Assembly (NCBI RefSeq): GCF_016406125.1
Contig: NZ_CP066339.1
Span: 1,426,001-1,490,000 of the forward strand
Source of the DNA: Alicyclobacillus sp. SO9
GTDB taxonomy: Bacteria; Bacillota; Bacilli; Alicyclobacillales; Alicyclobacillaceae
Direction of reading: 5' to 3'
Length of the DNA stretch: 64,000 bases
The stretch's first letter is position 1; each line of letters starts with the position of its first letter. Of the stretch, positions 44,971-54,100 are shown piece after piece. A program made the translations under genes and the position numbers. The notes beneath the pieces are model-generated. The model was not told where the DNA came from and searched no databases. It saw only the letters and a program-made list of their open reading frames with translations.

Positions 44971-46293
44971 CTAATCGTCGTACTGGTTGAAGAGAATGCG
45001 TAAAATGATGCGCCACAAGCGGTAAATGGACGGCTGCGACGGCTGAGTTGGCTGAGTTGGCTGAGTTGGCTGAGTTGGCTGAGTTGGCTGAGTTGGCTGA
45101 GTTGGCTGAGTTGGCTGAGTTGGCTGAGTTGGCTGAGTTGGCTGAGTTGGCTGAGTGGGGGTTCCAGACAACGCGTCGATGAATGCTGACGCGTTGACAG
45201 AGCCCCAGCCTGTACATGCGTCCCATCCGGGTGCAGCCTGGTAACCGACAACGCCATTATATGAGTTATTTCCAACCGTGATATCGTTGTACGGGAGTGT
45301 CGTGGAATTTTGATAAAGTGTCTTGGTCAGTCCTTTTAATGGACCGAGGCCAACTTGGGTTCGCCTTTGGTTTGCCAGTGCAACGATGGCAGCAAAAACG
45401 GGTGCAGAGACGGAGGTGCCGCCGACAACGCCTGGTTGTCCTTGAAATACAAACTGGTAGCCTGTGTCTGGATCGGCGTTGAGTGCAACGTCAGGTATCC
45501 CACGGCCGCTCATTTGCCCGCTCGTGCTGCCCTTGAAAATCTTTCTTTGAAACAGGGGCGAGCTGAAGGCAAGACTGAAGCCTCCGCCTGTTGCGCCTTG
45601 GTCTTGTGGTGTTTTATAGGTCCATGCAGTTTCAGTACCGTCGGGGTGAAGTGATGTTCCTCCCACCGCGACTGCGTGCGGGGCAGTGGCAGGTGCATCC
45701 GCGTGCTTGATGCGGACGCGGTAGGGGTTGTGGAGGCCGTAAGCACCTTGATCGCCTGAGGAAATACACACGGTAACACCCTTGGCGTCGAGTTGTTTAA
45801 TGAGCATCGCAATTGTCTTCAGTGACTGTTGACCAAAACTTGTCTCGCCATCGCCGTAAGAGATAGAAATTACTGACGGATGGTGGGCGGTGTCCTTGAG
45901 AATATACTTTAGTGTCCTTATCATCGCTTGACCAAAACTATAGAAGGTCTGTCCGCCATTGGCTTCGTAAACTACAATTTTCGATCCCGGCGCCACAGCT
46001 CCCGCCCACTGCAAATCAATGCTCGCTTCTGCATCTTGAGGCAGTGTACCTCCATCATTTTGCGTTCCATCGACAGACACAAATGTGACTGCGGGCGGTG
46101 TAATTCCGTTTGCCTGCCAGAATTGGTGAGCGTCTGTGAGACTGTAACCGCTCGAAAATTCAAGAATGCCTATTGTCTGGCCGCTGCCGTCAAGATGGGC
46201 GGGGATTTGGTATGCTTTACGAATATCGGAAGGAGCATAGCCCTTTCCGCCGTTAACACGATTGCTTGTGGAAAACAGATAATGTTTCTTCAA
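44971..46293 (-). CDS. Sedolisin (S53, kumamolisin-like) protease without propeptide, with PTQ-repeat tail
   Basis: Predicted 440-residue acid serine-carboxyl peptidase. Catalytic Glu and Asp lie in [12 protein letters not shown], the oxyanion Asp in [11 protein letters not shown], and the nucleophile Ser in [12 protein letters not shown]. The C-terminal calcium-site region follows (YNDITVGNN). Family precursors have a signal and a prodomain of about 170-190 residues; this frame begins directly at the mature domain ([13 protein letters not shown]). After the catalytic domain come twelve PTQ repeats and a basic, hydrophobic tail ([11 protein letters not shown]). TTG 46293 has AAAGAGGTG upstream, inside a hairpin. 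Confidence 0.9.
   Translation of the reverse strand: MKKHYLFSTSNRVNGGKGYAPSDIRKAYQIPAHLDGSGQTIGILEFSSGYSLTDAHQFWQANGITPPAVTFVSVDGTQNDGGTLPQDAEASIDLQWAGAVAPGSKIVVYEANGGQTFYSFGQAMIRTLKYILKDTAHHPSVISISYGDGETSFGQQSLKTIAMLIKQLDAKGVTVCISSGDQGAYGLHNPYRVRIKHADAPATAPHAVAVGGTSLHPDGTETAWTYKTPQDQGATGGGFSLAFSSPLFQRKIFKGSTSGQMSGRGIPDVALNADPDTGYQFVFQGQPGVVGGTSVSAPVFAAIVALANQRRTQVGLGPLKGLTKTLYQNSTTLPYNDITVGNNSYNGVVGYQAAPGWDACTGWGSVNASAFIDALSGTPTQPTQPTQPTQPTQPTQPTQPTQPTQPTQPTQPTQPTQPSQPSIYRLWRIILRILFNQYDD
45041..45157 (-). repeat. 9-bp tandem repeat encoding PTQ
   Basis: Thirteen nearly identical GGCTGAGTT units (+ strand) encode a Pro-Thr-Gln rod in the C-terminal region of the sedolisin. Slippage would change linker length in frame. 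Confidence 0.95.
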
Positions 46294-46301
46294 AATGAAC
46301 T

Positions 46302-46345
46302 CACCTCTTTCGCCTTTCTTGCAATCTATGAATGCGAAAGAGGTG
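46302..46345 (-). promoter_or_regulatory. 12-bp hairpin masking the protease ribosome-binding site
   Basis: CACCTCTTTCGC (46302-46313) and GCGAAAGAGGTG (46334-46345) are perfect inverted repeats with a 20-base loop. In the minus-strand mRNA the 3' arm contains the SD AAAGAGGTG of the sedolisin gene, whose TTG start is 8-9 bases beyond. The folded form would block initiation. An RNA thermometer, antisense control or a protein operator are possible. Confidence 0.65.
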
Positions 46346-46409
46346 TTGTCCGATATAGTAGTCTAGTTAACTTGTAAATGGGTCTGTTGCTGTGCTGCTT
46401 CAGATTGCC

Positions 46410-46868
46410 TCATGACCTGGCTGAATCTAATGTCTTGTACATCGTAATATGTTCAATACCTGCTTCAAAAAATAGACTTCCTTTCGGGCTGTATCCCAGG
46501 TCTTCGTAGAAACGTCGAGCATGGGTCTGCGCATTGAGCTTGAGTTTCGTGAACCCCGAACGAACTGCTTCGTCTTCAAGAAACCTCATCAATGCCTTGC
46601 CAATTCCGTTTTTTCTCTTCGAGGCTACGACGGCCACACGTTCTACCTTTGCTGTATTGTGGTCATCAGTAGGTCGAATCCGTGCAGTTCCAACGACATT
46701 GCCCCCTTCATCCTGAACAACAAAGTGAATGGTTTCCGCCGCTTCATCTAACTCATCAAGCTCAAGTTCATCTGGTACCTTCTGTTCTTTCACAAAGACT
46801 TCTGTTCGGACTCTATATGCAGCTTCCTGTAATGGTCTGTTTTCAACTCGTGCTATAGAAAACCTCAC
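46410..46868 (-). CDS. GNAT acetyltransferase (YitI-like)
   Basis: Predicted 152-residue N-acetyltransferase. The acetyl-CoA-binding motif is VERVAVVASKRKNGIGKALM (V/A core with R/Q-x-x-G-x-G/A). The N-terminal VRTEVFVKEQKVPDELELDE resembles the YitI/ElaA group. GTG 46868 is preferred because GAGGAGGGG precedes it; the ATG at 46883 starts before that SD. Substrate is unknown. Confidence 0.85.
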   Translation of the reverse strand: MRFSIARVENRPLQEAAYRVRTEVFVKEQKVPDELELDELDEAAETIHFVVQDEGGNVVGTARIRPTDDHNTAKVERVAVVASKRKNGIGKALMRFLEDEAVRSGFTKLKLNAQTHARRFYEDLGYSPKGSLFFEAGIEHITMYKTLDSARS

Positions 46869-46958
46869 AAAACCCCTCCTCATCGCAACACATGGTCATG
46901 CGTTTATTCAAAGCTGTTCCGGTATTTCAGCATATACGATACAAGTCTTTCTCTATGA

Positions 46959-46979
46959 TGTACATACTTAAAGTGTACA
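46959..46979. promoter_or_regulatory. TGTACA dyad, possible operator
   Basis: TGTACA at 46959 and at 46974 are separated by 9 bases in the divergent interval between the GNAT gene and the gene at 47102. The symmetry suggests a dimeric repressor site, but no regulator gene is adjacent. Confidence 0.3.
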
Positions 46980-47101
46980 AACATACCGAAAGTGAGAGAG
47001 AACGAAACTGAACGAGAATCATGAGTCAAAATCGATGCTTTGGGAACATTGTTCAGAGAGACCTGTGCCAGAATACATGTGAGTTGGGAAGGAGATATGG
47101 A

Positions 47102-47584
47102 ATGAGTACCACTGAAGTATTCGGGATTAAAGAAAATGGAGACGTCGTAAAGGTTGGAGAAACAGAAGATGCCATGAGAGGTGCGATGTTCATTTGGGCT
47201 CAGCTGTCTGGCGACTACGATGCGGGTAGTGTCATGGATTTTAGTCCTCTGTGGGAACTCTGTGACACTGCGCGAATGAAGGACAAGGACAGTTTAGTCC
47301 TGAAGACAACGTTCGACAACGTTGTATTTATGCAAGAAGATATCCCGCAGATGCTGGATGCATTCATGGACTTTGACAAACGCCATCCTGGAAGCAGTTT
47401 GCCGGAACAGGCTGAAATCGTACGGAAGCAGATTCTCAGCGATGACAATATGATTGGTGTTTGCTGGAATCAGATTTCGAGCATACCAAATGCGTGGAAA
47501 GTGACCAGTCCGAAGGACCATCAATTGGAGCCGTATAACATTAACGAGCAGTCCGAGCACTGGGTAGGGAAGACAGTCAATTGA
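47102..47584 (+). CDS. Hypothetical 160-residue protein
   Basis: I do not recognise this family. The product is acidic and soluble with no export signal. Aromatic/acidic segments such as FIWAQLSGDYDAGSVMDFSPLW and a Trp-rich end (CWNQISSIPNAWKV, HWVGKTVN) are visible. ATG 47102 is preferred because AAGGAGA lies 7-8 bases upstream; an earlier in-frame ATG at 47021 has a weak SD. It is convergent with the next gene. Confidence 0.75.
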   Translation: MSTTEVFGIKENGDVVKVGETEDAMRGAMFIWAQLSGDYDAGSVMDFSPLWELCDTARMKDKDSLVLKTTFDNVVFMQEDIPQMLDAFMDFDKRHPGSSLPEQAEIVRKQILSDDNMIGVCWNQISSIPNAWKVTSPKDHQLEPYNINEQSEHWVGKTVN

Positions 47585-47609
47585 TAACAGTTTCAAGTTT
47601 CAATGAGCA

Positions 47610-47966
47610 TTAGAGCCCATTGTCATTTTTGCGAGGCAGCCCGATATTCATAGACCGCTTGTATTCATTTTTTAATGTTTCGTGTGCACTCTGAGCGCAT
47701 TCTTTAAGAAATTTTGTTATTGATTCAAACTCAGCAGTTTCTAGGTTCTTGTTTAACGTCAAATCTTTGAACTCCGTGAATGTTTCTCCAAATCTAATGC
47801 GGATTGTGATTTCATTAGGACTGTCCGTTGCACCGGTAATTTGTTCGAGAACCTCTGCCTTGACGTCGTATGACTGAAGGCCAATTTTCTGAAATTCTTC
47901 AATGAGTTGTCTGTGTACCTGAGGATAGCGCAGTTGTAACAGCGTAGTTCGCACATCATGTTCCAT
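47610..47966 (-). CDS. Hypothetical 118-residue protein
   Basis: Unrecognised soluble protein beginning MEHDVRTTLLQLRYPQVHRQ, with an alpha/beta pattern (VLEQITG, EITIRIRFGET) and a charged helical end. ATG 47966 is chosen because GGAGGG lies 12 bases upstream; the ATG at 47978 abuts the SD and the TTG at 47999 precedes it. Just upstream, CCAAACGGTGTTG is repeated in tandem (about 47984-48010). Confidence 0.65.
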   Translation of the reverse strand: MEHDVRTTLLQLRYPQVHRQLIEEFQKIGLQSYDVKAEVLEQITGATDSPNEITIRIRFGETFTEFKDLTLNKNLETAEFESITKFLKECAQSAHETLKNEYKRSMNIGLPRKNDNGL

Positions 47967-47974
47967 GATTGGGT

Positions 47975-48270
47975 TCATCCCTCCAAACGGTGTTGCCAAA
48001 CGGTGTTTGCCAAGTGTTCTTCTTCCTGGCGGATGTGAAACTCCACAACAGCTAACAATGCATGAAAGCGCAGCATGGTGTTGTCATTGACTGCTCGAGT
48101 TTTCACCATTGTCCTACAAGAGTAGAGGCTCTTCAAGGGCGCGAAGGAAATCTCTTGTGTCAAGAATACTTCGTAAAATTCCCGTCATTTCTCTCGCATC
48201 ACGGTCAGAAGCGTCATCAATCAAGCGATGAGATTCTGTATGATTGTGCTCTCTGTCACAGAACCTTGTC
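47975..48270 (-). pseudogene. Possible decayed small gene
   Basis: On the minus strand one frame reads HRLIDDASDRDAREMTGI and ends LRALEEPLLL at a stop near 48125; another frame then reads LRFHALLAVVEFHIRQEEE to 47975. Both stretches have protein-like composition and would join with a single frameshift near 48120. No single frame has an SD and a full protein. This is a weak suggestion. The remaining bases to 48367 show no gene. Confidence 0.25.
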
Positions 48271-48367
48271 TCTCAGTGCTGTATCGTGCAATACAGAACA
48301 CAGCTTGTTAGCTCAAATTGGGGCTGAAAATTGCAAGGATACTACTATTTAAAAAGAGGTGGTTCTG

Positions 48368-48820
48368 GTGGCCGAACTCAATTTTTCAATCACGGCAGAG
48401 TGGTCGGGAACCGGGAGAGACGGAGAAGGAGTTATTGATACGGGAGGGCAAACGATACATTATGCCGCTCCCGATAACATGGGTGGTAAAGGAACCGGTA
48501 CCAGTCCCGAAGAGTTGTTGCTCAGTGCTGTTGCTTCCTGTTACAGTTCAACTTTGTTTGCATTATTAAAAAAAACAGGTATGCCGGTGGAAAAAATCAC
48601 AATTCAAACTGAGGGCATCGTAACAGACTACCCTCTGAAGACCAAGTTTTCAACTCTGCGTGTTCATCCAACCGTTCATGGCGGTGTTGAAGCTCTCAGC
48701 CAACGCTATCAGGAAGCAGCCTTAACCGCACGTGATAAGTGTTTCATTGGTAAGTCCATTCATGGCAACATCTCATATGAAGTCGGACATGTTTTGGTAA
48801 AACCTGCGGTGCAGTCCTAG
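48368..48820 (+). CDS. OsmC/Ohr-family peroxiredoxin
   Basis: Predicted 150-residue cytoplasmic hydroperoxide reductase. The paired redox cysteines are in LLSAVASCYSSTLFALL (peroxidatic) and ARDKCFIGKSI (resolving). NMGGKGTGTSPEELLLSA and the IQTEGIVTDYPLKTKF strand match the family. The start GTG 48368 has AAAGAGG 9 bases upstream. No OhrR regulator is adjacent. A strong terminator overlaps the stop. Confidence 0.9.
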   Translation: MAELNFSITAEWSGTGRDGEGVIDTGGQTIHYAAPDNMGGKGTGTSPEELLLSAVASCYSSTLFALLKKTGMPVEKITIQTEGIVTDYPLKTKFSTLRVHPTVHGGVEALSQRYQEAALTARDKCFIGKSIHGNISYEVGHVLVKPAVQS

Positions 48821-48843
48821 TTCCCTGGACTGCACTTTCTTTG
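48809..48843 (+). terminator. Terminator overlapping the OsmC stop codon
   Basis: GTGCAGTCC (48809-48817) pairs perfectly with GGACTGCAC (48827-48835), then TTTCTTT. The 5' arm includes the last codons of the gene. The following 48844-49141 shows no gene; it must hold the promoter of the nitrate block. Confidence 0.9.
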
Positions 48844-49141
48844 CGTGTGATGCTTGCAAGCAAAATAAATCCAGCATATCAACATGTTCGCAGTGATCTT
48901 CATCACAATGGTCTCCAAAATAGTCCGTTGAGACCGGCGTATATGGTCTGAATGCATCTAGCAAATAGTCTTTGCACTATACAGATTTAGTAACCTTTAG
49001 TCTTCGGTAACTTCCCCTGCAACTTGTATGCTTAATACAGAAGTCAGAGAGTTCTTCTACACATCAGCGATGTTTCACTCAGATTTATGACTCAGCAGAC
49101 GTTCATCGATGGCGATGATTGAAGGCAAAGGGGAGATAGAA

Positions 49142-49579
49142 GTGTCAGGCCCAGCGTTGAAGAAGCAGGATTCTCACTACGCAATTCATGAGTCTGCTTA
49201 CGGAGAAGCAGAGGAGCTGACTGACCTGCTTGGACAGTTGCTCGAAGACAACCAACTCAACAAGGCTCATATGCTTGTTCCGGTCATTGTTGAACATTGG
49301 CAGACGAGAACACTCCAGCACGCAAGTGAAGAGGAAGAAGGTCTGTATCAAGAAATGCTCTCGGAAGACCCTTCACTTGTGGAGAAAATTGCTGGATTGA
49401 AACGCGATCACGACTTGATGAGAGAACTGGTCAATCAAGTAAACCTCCAATTCATGAACCTGGAGCAAGCAGGTACAAATCCGAAACTTGAGGACCTAAG
49501 GCAGATTTTGCAGCGATGTAAAACGCTCTTGTGGTTGAACCGGACGCACAGTCGTTCAGAAGAGACACTACTTGCGTAG
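49142..49579 (+). CDS. Hemerythrin-like (HHE) protein
   Basis: Predicted 145-residue four-helix protein with His/Glu clusters in the order of hemerythrin HHE domains: DSHYAIHESAY, EHWQTRTLQHASEEEEGLY, LKRDHDLMREL and NRTHSRSEETLL. Such proteins bind O2, NO or iron and often accompany nitrate/nitrite respiration. GTG 49142 has AAGGGGAG upstream. It heads a same-strand block with a small protein, a TDT transporter and narGHJI, which suggests a role in NO or oxygen sensing or detoxification. Confidence 0.75.
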   Translation: MSGPALKKQDSHYAIHESAYGEAEELTDLLGQLLEDNQLNKAHMLVPVIVEHWQTRTLQHASEEEEGLYQEMLSEDPSLVEKIAGLKRDHDLMRELVNQVNLQFMNLEQAGTNPKLEDLRQILQRCKTLLWLNRTHSRSEETLLA

Positions 49580-49633
49580 ATAAGATTGTTGTCGAGAAGT
49601 CAGAGAAAAAGGGATTTGAAAGGATGAATAGCT

Positions 49634-49921
49634 GTGAATAACAATACAGCCGAAGAAACCGAGTTTTTGCAGCGACTGCGCGCGGAAGCATTGGATACCG
49701 ACAAAGAAGACCTCCTCGCAATTTTTGAACTTCGCTTTGGCGGAATGCCTGAAAGTGTTAAAAAATCCATTCACGCCATTGATGACGGTACGAAATTGGA
49801 ACGATTGGTTCTTGTAGCTGCTAATGTACCAGTCTTATCAAAATTCATGGAGGAATTAGGGCAGGGCACGGAAGCATTTCGGATTGTCGGAGAAGACTAC
49901 AATCCGTTGTCTCAGCCCTAA
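49634..49921 (+). CDS. Small protein resembling the C-terminal DUF4351 region
   Basis: Predicted 95-residue acidic helical protein. The segment LLAIFELRFGGMPESVKKSI with IHAIDDGTKLERLVLVA resembles the DUF4351 pattern found at the end of PD-(D/E)XK transposase-like proteins, but here it stands alone. GTG 49634 has AAAGG upstream. It lies between the hemerythrin-like gene and the anion transporter in the nitrate block. Function is unknown. Confidence 0.6.
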   Translation: MNNNTAEETEFLQRLRAEALDTDKEDLLAIFELRFGGMPESVKKSIHAIDDGTKLERLVLVAANVPVLSKFMEELGQGTEAFRIVGEDYNPLSQP

Positions 49922-50002
49922 TCCGAATATGCAGTACTGTGAAGCACTGTGAAGTACGACTCGAAGTATGAAACGAACTACCGAGTATTGGGGGAAGGTC
50001 TG

Positions 50003-51058
50003 GTGAGACTTCCAGAGTCATTGAATAACATCACCAAAAAGTTGTTTCCTGGGTACTTTGCATCGGTCATGGCAACCGGCATTGTATCCATCGCATCGTT
50101 TCTTACGGGGCATAAGGCGCTGTCAGACTTCCTCTTTATTGCGGCGAATGTGTTCTATGTGATTCTCATCTTAGGCTATCTGTTGCGGCTGGCCTTATTT
50201 CGGAAAGAAACCTGGACCGACATGACCAATGCTGCAAAGGTGTTTGGATATTTCACGTTCGTGGCAGGGTCAGATGTGCTGGCAACACGGTATTCCCTTG
50301 CTGGAGACTACCAGGCGGCGTTGTGGTTAGGGGTAGTCGCGCTCATCGCGTGGACACTGATGAACTACTTTATCTTGACCTTCATGGTCTTTTACAATGA
50401 GCAACCGATTACAAAGGCACTCAATGGTACCTGGTTGTTGGCAACAGTTAGTGCTCAGTCGCTGTCTATTGTGTCGCTCATTGGCATCCACACGTTGCCG
50501 ACTCACCGATCGCTATTGATTCTACTATCCGTGTCGTTTTGGGCGTTTGGCGTGGTTATCTACCTCATTTTCATTGCGCTCATCATCTACCGCTATTTCT
50601 TCCATGTTACGAAACCAAGCGATATGACGCCGCCTTACTGGATTAACATGGGAGCTATGGCCATCACTACACTGGCAGGAGCACACCTGGTCTTGGCAGC
50701 ACCGACAGCGCCAATCCTGACTATGCTGCAGCCGTTTATGGAAGGTTTCACAATTCTGCTCTGGGTATGGGGGACTTGGTGGATCCCGTTTCTGTTCATC
50801 GTTGGCTTTTGGAAGTATGTACTGGACCGCGAACCGGTTCGCTATGACCCAGCCTTATGGAGCATGGTCTTCCCGTTGGGCATGTATACGACGGCCTGCG
50901 ACACAATGAGCAAGATTCCCGGGTTGGGTCTGATTCATTCGTTTGTCACTGTCGGACTTTGGATTGCGATAGCATCTTGGTTCATGGTGGCAGTGTTATT
51001 CCTGGTTAAGAACAAGTCATCCGAGCGACAGCAATCTCCGCAAAAAGCGATGAGATAA
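50003..51058 (+). CDS. TDT/SLAC1-family anion transporter
   Basis: Predicted 351-residue, about ten-helix membrane protein of the tellurite-resistance/dicarboxylate transporter family, related to the plant anion channel SLAC1 and TehA. Family marks are FPGYFASVMATGIVSIASF in helix 1, FVAGSDVLATRYSL, and the late PALWSMVFPLGMYTTAC. GTG 50003 has GGGGGAAGG upstream; an earlier GTG at 49949 lacks one. It is directly before narG and no NarK is present, so nitrate/nitrite movement is an attractive inference. SLAC1-type channels do pass nitrate. Confidence 0.85.
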   Translation: MRLPESLNNITKKLFPGYFASVMATGIVSIASFLTGHKALSDFLFIAANVFYVILILGYLLRLALFRKETWTDMTNAAKVFGYFTFVAGSDVLATRYSLAGDYQAALWLGVVALIAWTLMNYFILTFMVFYNEQPITKALNGTWLLATVSAQSLSIVSLIGIHTLPTHRSLLILLSVSFWAFGVVIYLIFIALIIYRYFFHVTKPSDMTPPYWINMGAMAITTLAGAHLVLAAPTAPILTMLQPFMEGFTILLWVWGTWWIPFLFIVGFWKYVLDREPVRYDPALWSMVFPLGMYTTACDTMSKIPGLGLIHSFVTVGLWIAIASWFMVAVLFLVKNKSSERQQSPQKAMR

Positions 51059-51140
51059 AAGCAATGCAAGGTACTGTGAACCGCAAAATTGTAAGTCAGG
51101 CTCCAAAATTATAAGAGAGACGGAAAGGAGAGTTCTGCAC

Positions 51141-54100
51141 GTGGTACAGCAGAAACGTACACTGGCGAAAGCATTCAGCCATTTACAGCGCGGGCAGCGC
51201 ATTAATCAGAACTGGACAGAGCAAAGTCCGCGTCCGCGGGACTGGGAAGATACCTACAGAGGTCGCTGGCAGCACGATAAAGTAGTTCGCTCCACACACG
51301 GTGTGAACTGCACAGGCTCCTGTAGTTGGAAGATTCATGTGAAAGACGGAATTGTGGCTTTTGAGACACAGCAGACAGATTATCCTTCAAACGGTGCTGA
51401 CGTGCCTGATTATGAACCGAGAGGATGTCCGAGAGGAGCAAGCTTCTCCTGGTATGAATACAGTCCCCTTCGTGTGAAATACCCGTACGTCCGCGGCGAA
51501 TTGCTGCAGATGTGGCGTGAGGAAAAGAAGGCGGCCGGCAACAATCCGGTCGAGGCCTGGAAACGACTCATGGCAAACCCGCAGAAGGTGAAGCGGTACA
51601 AAGAGGCCCGAGGGAAGGGCGGCTTGGTCCGCAGTAGTTGGCAGGAAGTCAATGAACTGATGTCTGCATCCATGATTCACACCATCAAAGAATACGGGCC
51701 GGACAGAGTCACCGGATTCAGCCCAATTCCGGCAATGTCGCAAGTGAGTTATGCGGCAGGATCGCGTTTTCTATCCATGATTGGCGGCACCATCGTCAGC
51801 TTCTACGACTGGTACGCAGACTTGCCGCCGGCATCCCCGCAGATTTGGGGAGAGCAGACAGACGTTCCAGAAAGTGCAGATTGGTACAACTCCAAGTACT
51901 TCATTATTTGGGGTACAAACCTGCCGATGACAAGAACGCCTGACGCTCACTTCATGGTAGAGTCTCGCTACAACGGAACCAAAGTTGTCGGTGTCAGCCC
52001 TGACTATGCAGAATACGTCAAGTTTGCGGATCAGTGGTTGCCGGCCAAAGCAGGCACAGATGCCGCATTGGCTTTGGCTATGACGCATGTGATTCTGCAG
52101 GAGTTCTATGTAGACCACCCGACAGACTACTTTCTCAACTACGCCAAAGACTATACAGACTTGCCGTTTCTCGTAACGCTGAAAAAAGCACAGCCTGAGG
52201 GCACAGAGACTGATGCAGAAGCCAACGAGATTGACGAGAACACCTGGGTGTCTGACCGGTTCCTTCATGCAGCGGACTTAACCCCTGACGAGAAAATGGG
52301 CGATTGGAAAACCCTGATTTGGAATGAATCCGAGGATGCACCCGCTGTTCCAAACGGCAGCATGGGCTTTCGCTGGGATGAGTCGAAGAAATGGAACCTT
52401 CGGATGGAAGATGAGAACGGAACCCCGTTGCAGCCGCAGTTGTCTTTTGTGGACAGCTCTGACGATGTACTGCAAGTGGGCTTCCCGGTGTTTGAAGAAA
52501 ACAGCACGGGTGTTGTGAAGAGAGGCGTGCCGGTTCGAAAGATCCAAACTGCATCTGGTGAAAGCGTCTTTGTAACAACAGTCCTTGATTTAATGATGGC
52601 GCACCACGGTGTTCGCCGGGGACTAGTTGGAGAGTATCCGGAAAGCTATGACAGTCTCGTTCCATACACACCTGCATGGCAGGAACAAATCACGGGTGTG
52701 AAGCGGGAGTTAGCCATTCAAGTCGCACGGGAGTTTGCAGATAACGCAGACAAGACACAGGGTAAATCCATGATTGCCTTAGGCGCTGGCACCAACCACT
52801 GGTACCACAGCGACTTGATTTACCGGGCCATTATCAACTTGGTGCTGTTGACAGGCTGCCAGGGCGTAAACGGCGGCGGCTGGGCGCACTATGTTGGTCA
52901 GGAAAAGGTTCGTCCCTTGGAAGGCTGGTCTACAGTCGCCTTTGGGCTGGATTGGATGCGGCCGCCGAGACAAATGAACGGAACCTCTTTCTTCTACTTT
53001 TCTACAGACCAGTTCCGGTATGAGGAAAAGGACGTTGCCACCAAGTCGTCTCCGTTGGCAGGAAAGTTTGCCGATACACACCCGGCGGATACGAATGCGT
53101 TAGCGGCACGGCTGGGCTGGCTGCCGTCATATCCACAGATGACCCAGAACTCTTTGGACGTCATCAAAGCGGCCCGCGAAGCCGGTGCAAACACACCGCA
53201 AGAAGTGGCCAAGTGGGTTGGGCAGCAGCTAAAGGACGACAAACTGAACTTCGCAGTGGAAGACCCGGACAACGAAAAGAACTTCCCGCGAGTGATGTTC
53301 GTGTGGCGGTCGAACCTATTGGGATCGTCCAGTAAAGGCCATGAGTATTTCTTAGAAAACCTGCTGGGTGCATCTGGCCATACATTGGCACGAGAGAACA
53401 AGGACTGGAGACCGGAAAACATCAAGGTCAGCGACGACGTACCCCGCGGCAAGCTAGACCTATTGATAGACATTGACTTTCGTATGACAGGAACCGGGTT
53501 GTATTCGGACATTGTCCTGCCTGCAGCCACCTGGTATGAAAAACATGACTTAAGCAGTACGGATATGCATCCGTTTATCCATCCGTTTAACCCGGCCATT
53601 TCCGCACCGTGGGAGACCAAATCGGATTGGAACGCATTTAAGAGCATTGCAAAATCCTTCAGCGAACTCTCAGAGAAGTATTTGCCTGAGCAAGAAGACG
53701 TAGTGATGGTGCCTCTGGCTCATGACAGCCCGGATGAACTTGCCCAATCAAGCGGAAAAGTCTTGGATTGGCGTAAGGGTGAAGTGGAAGCCATCCCCGG
53801 TAAAACCATGCCGAAGTTCGTGGTTGTGAAGAGAGACTATCCACACATTTACGAACAGATGATTTCCATGGGACCTCTGGCGGAGAAGAACATGAGCGTC
53901 AAAGGCATGACGGTCTCCACAGAAGAAGCCTACAAGGAATTTGGCCAGCGGGTCGGCAGATATCCGGATTCAGCTTCTGAAACCCTGCGCGGAAAGCCGC
54001 GGTTAGACGAAGACCGGCACCTGGTGGAAGCCATCTTAACTATGGCCGGTGCCACCAACGGCAAACGGGCCTATGACGAGTGGAAGGCGCTGGAGAAAAC

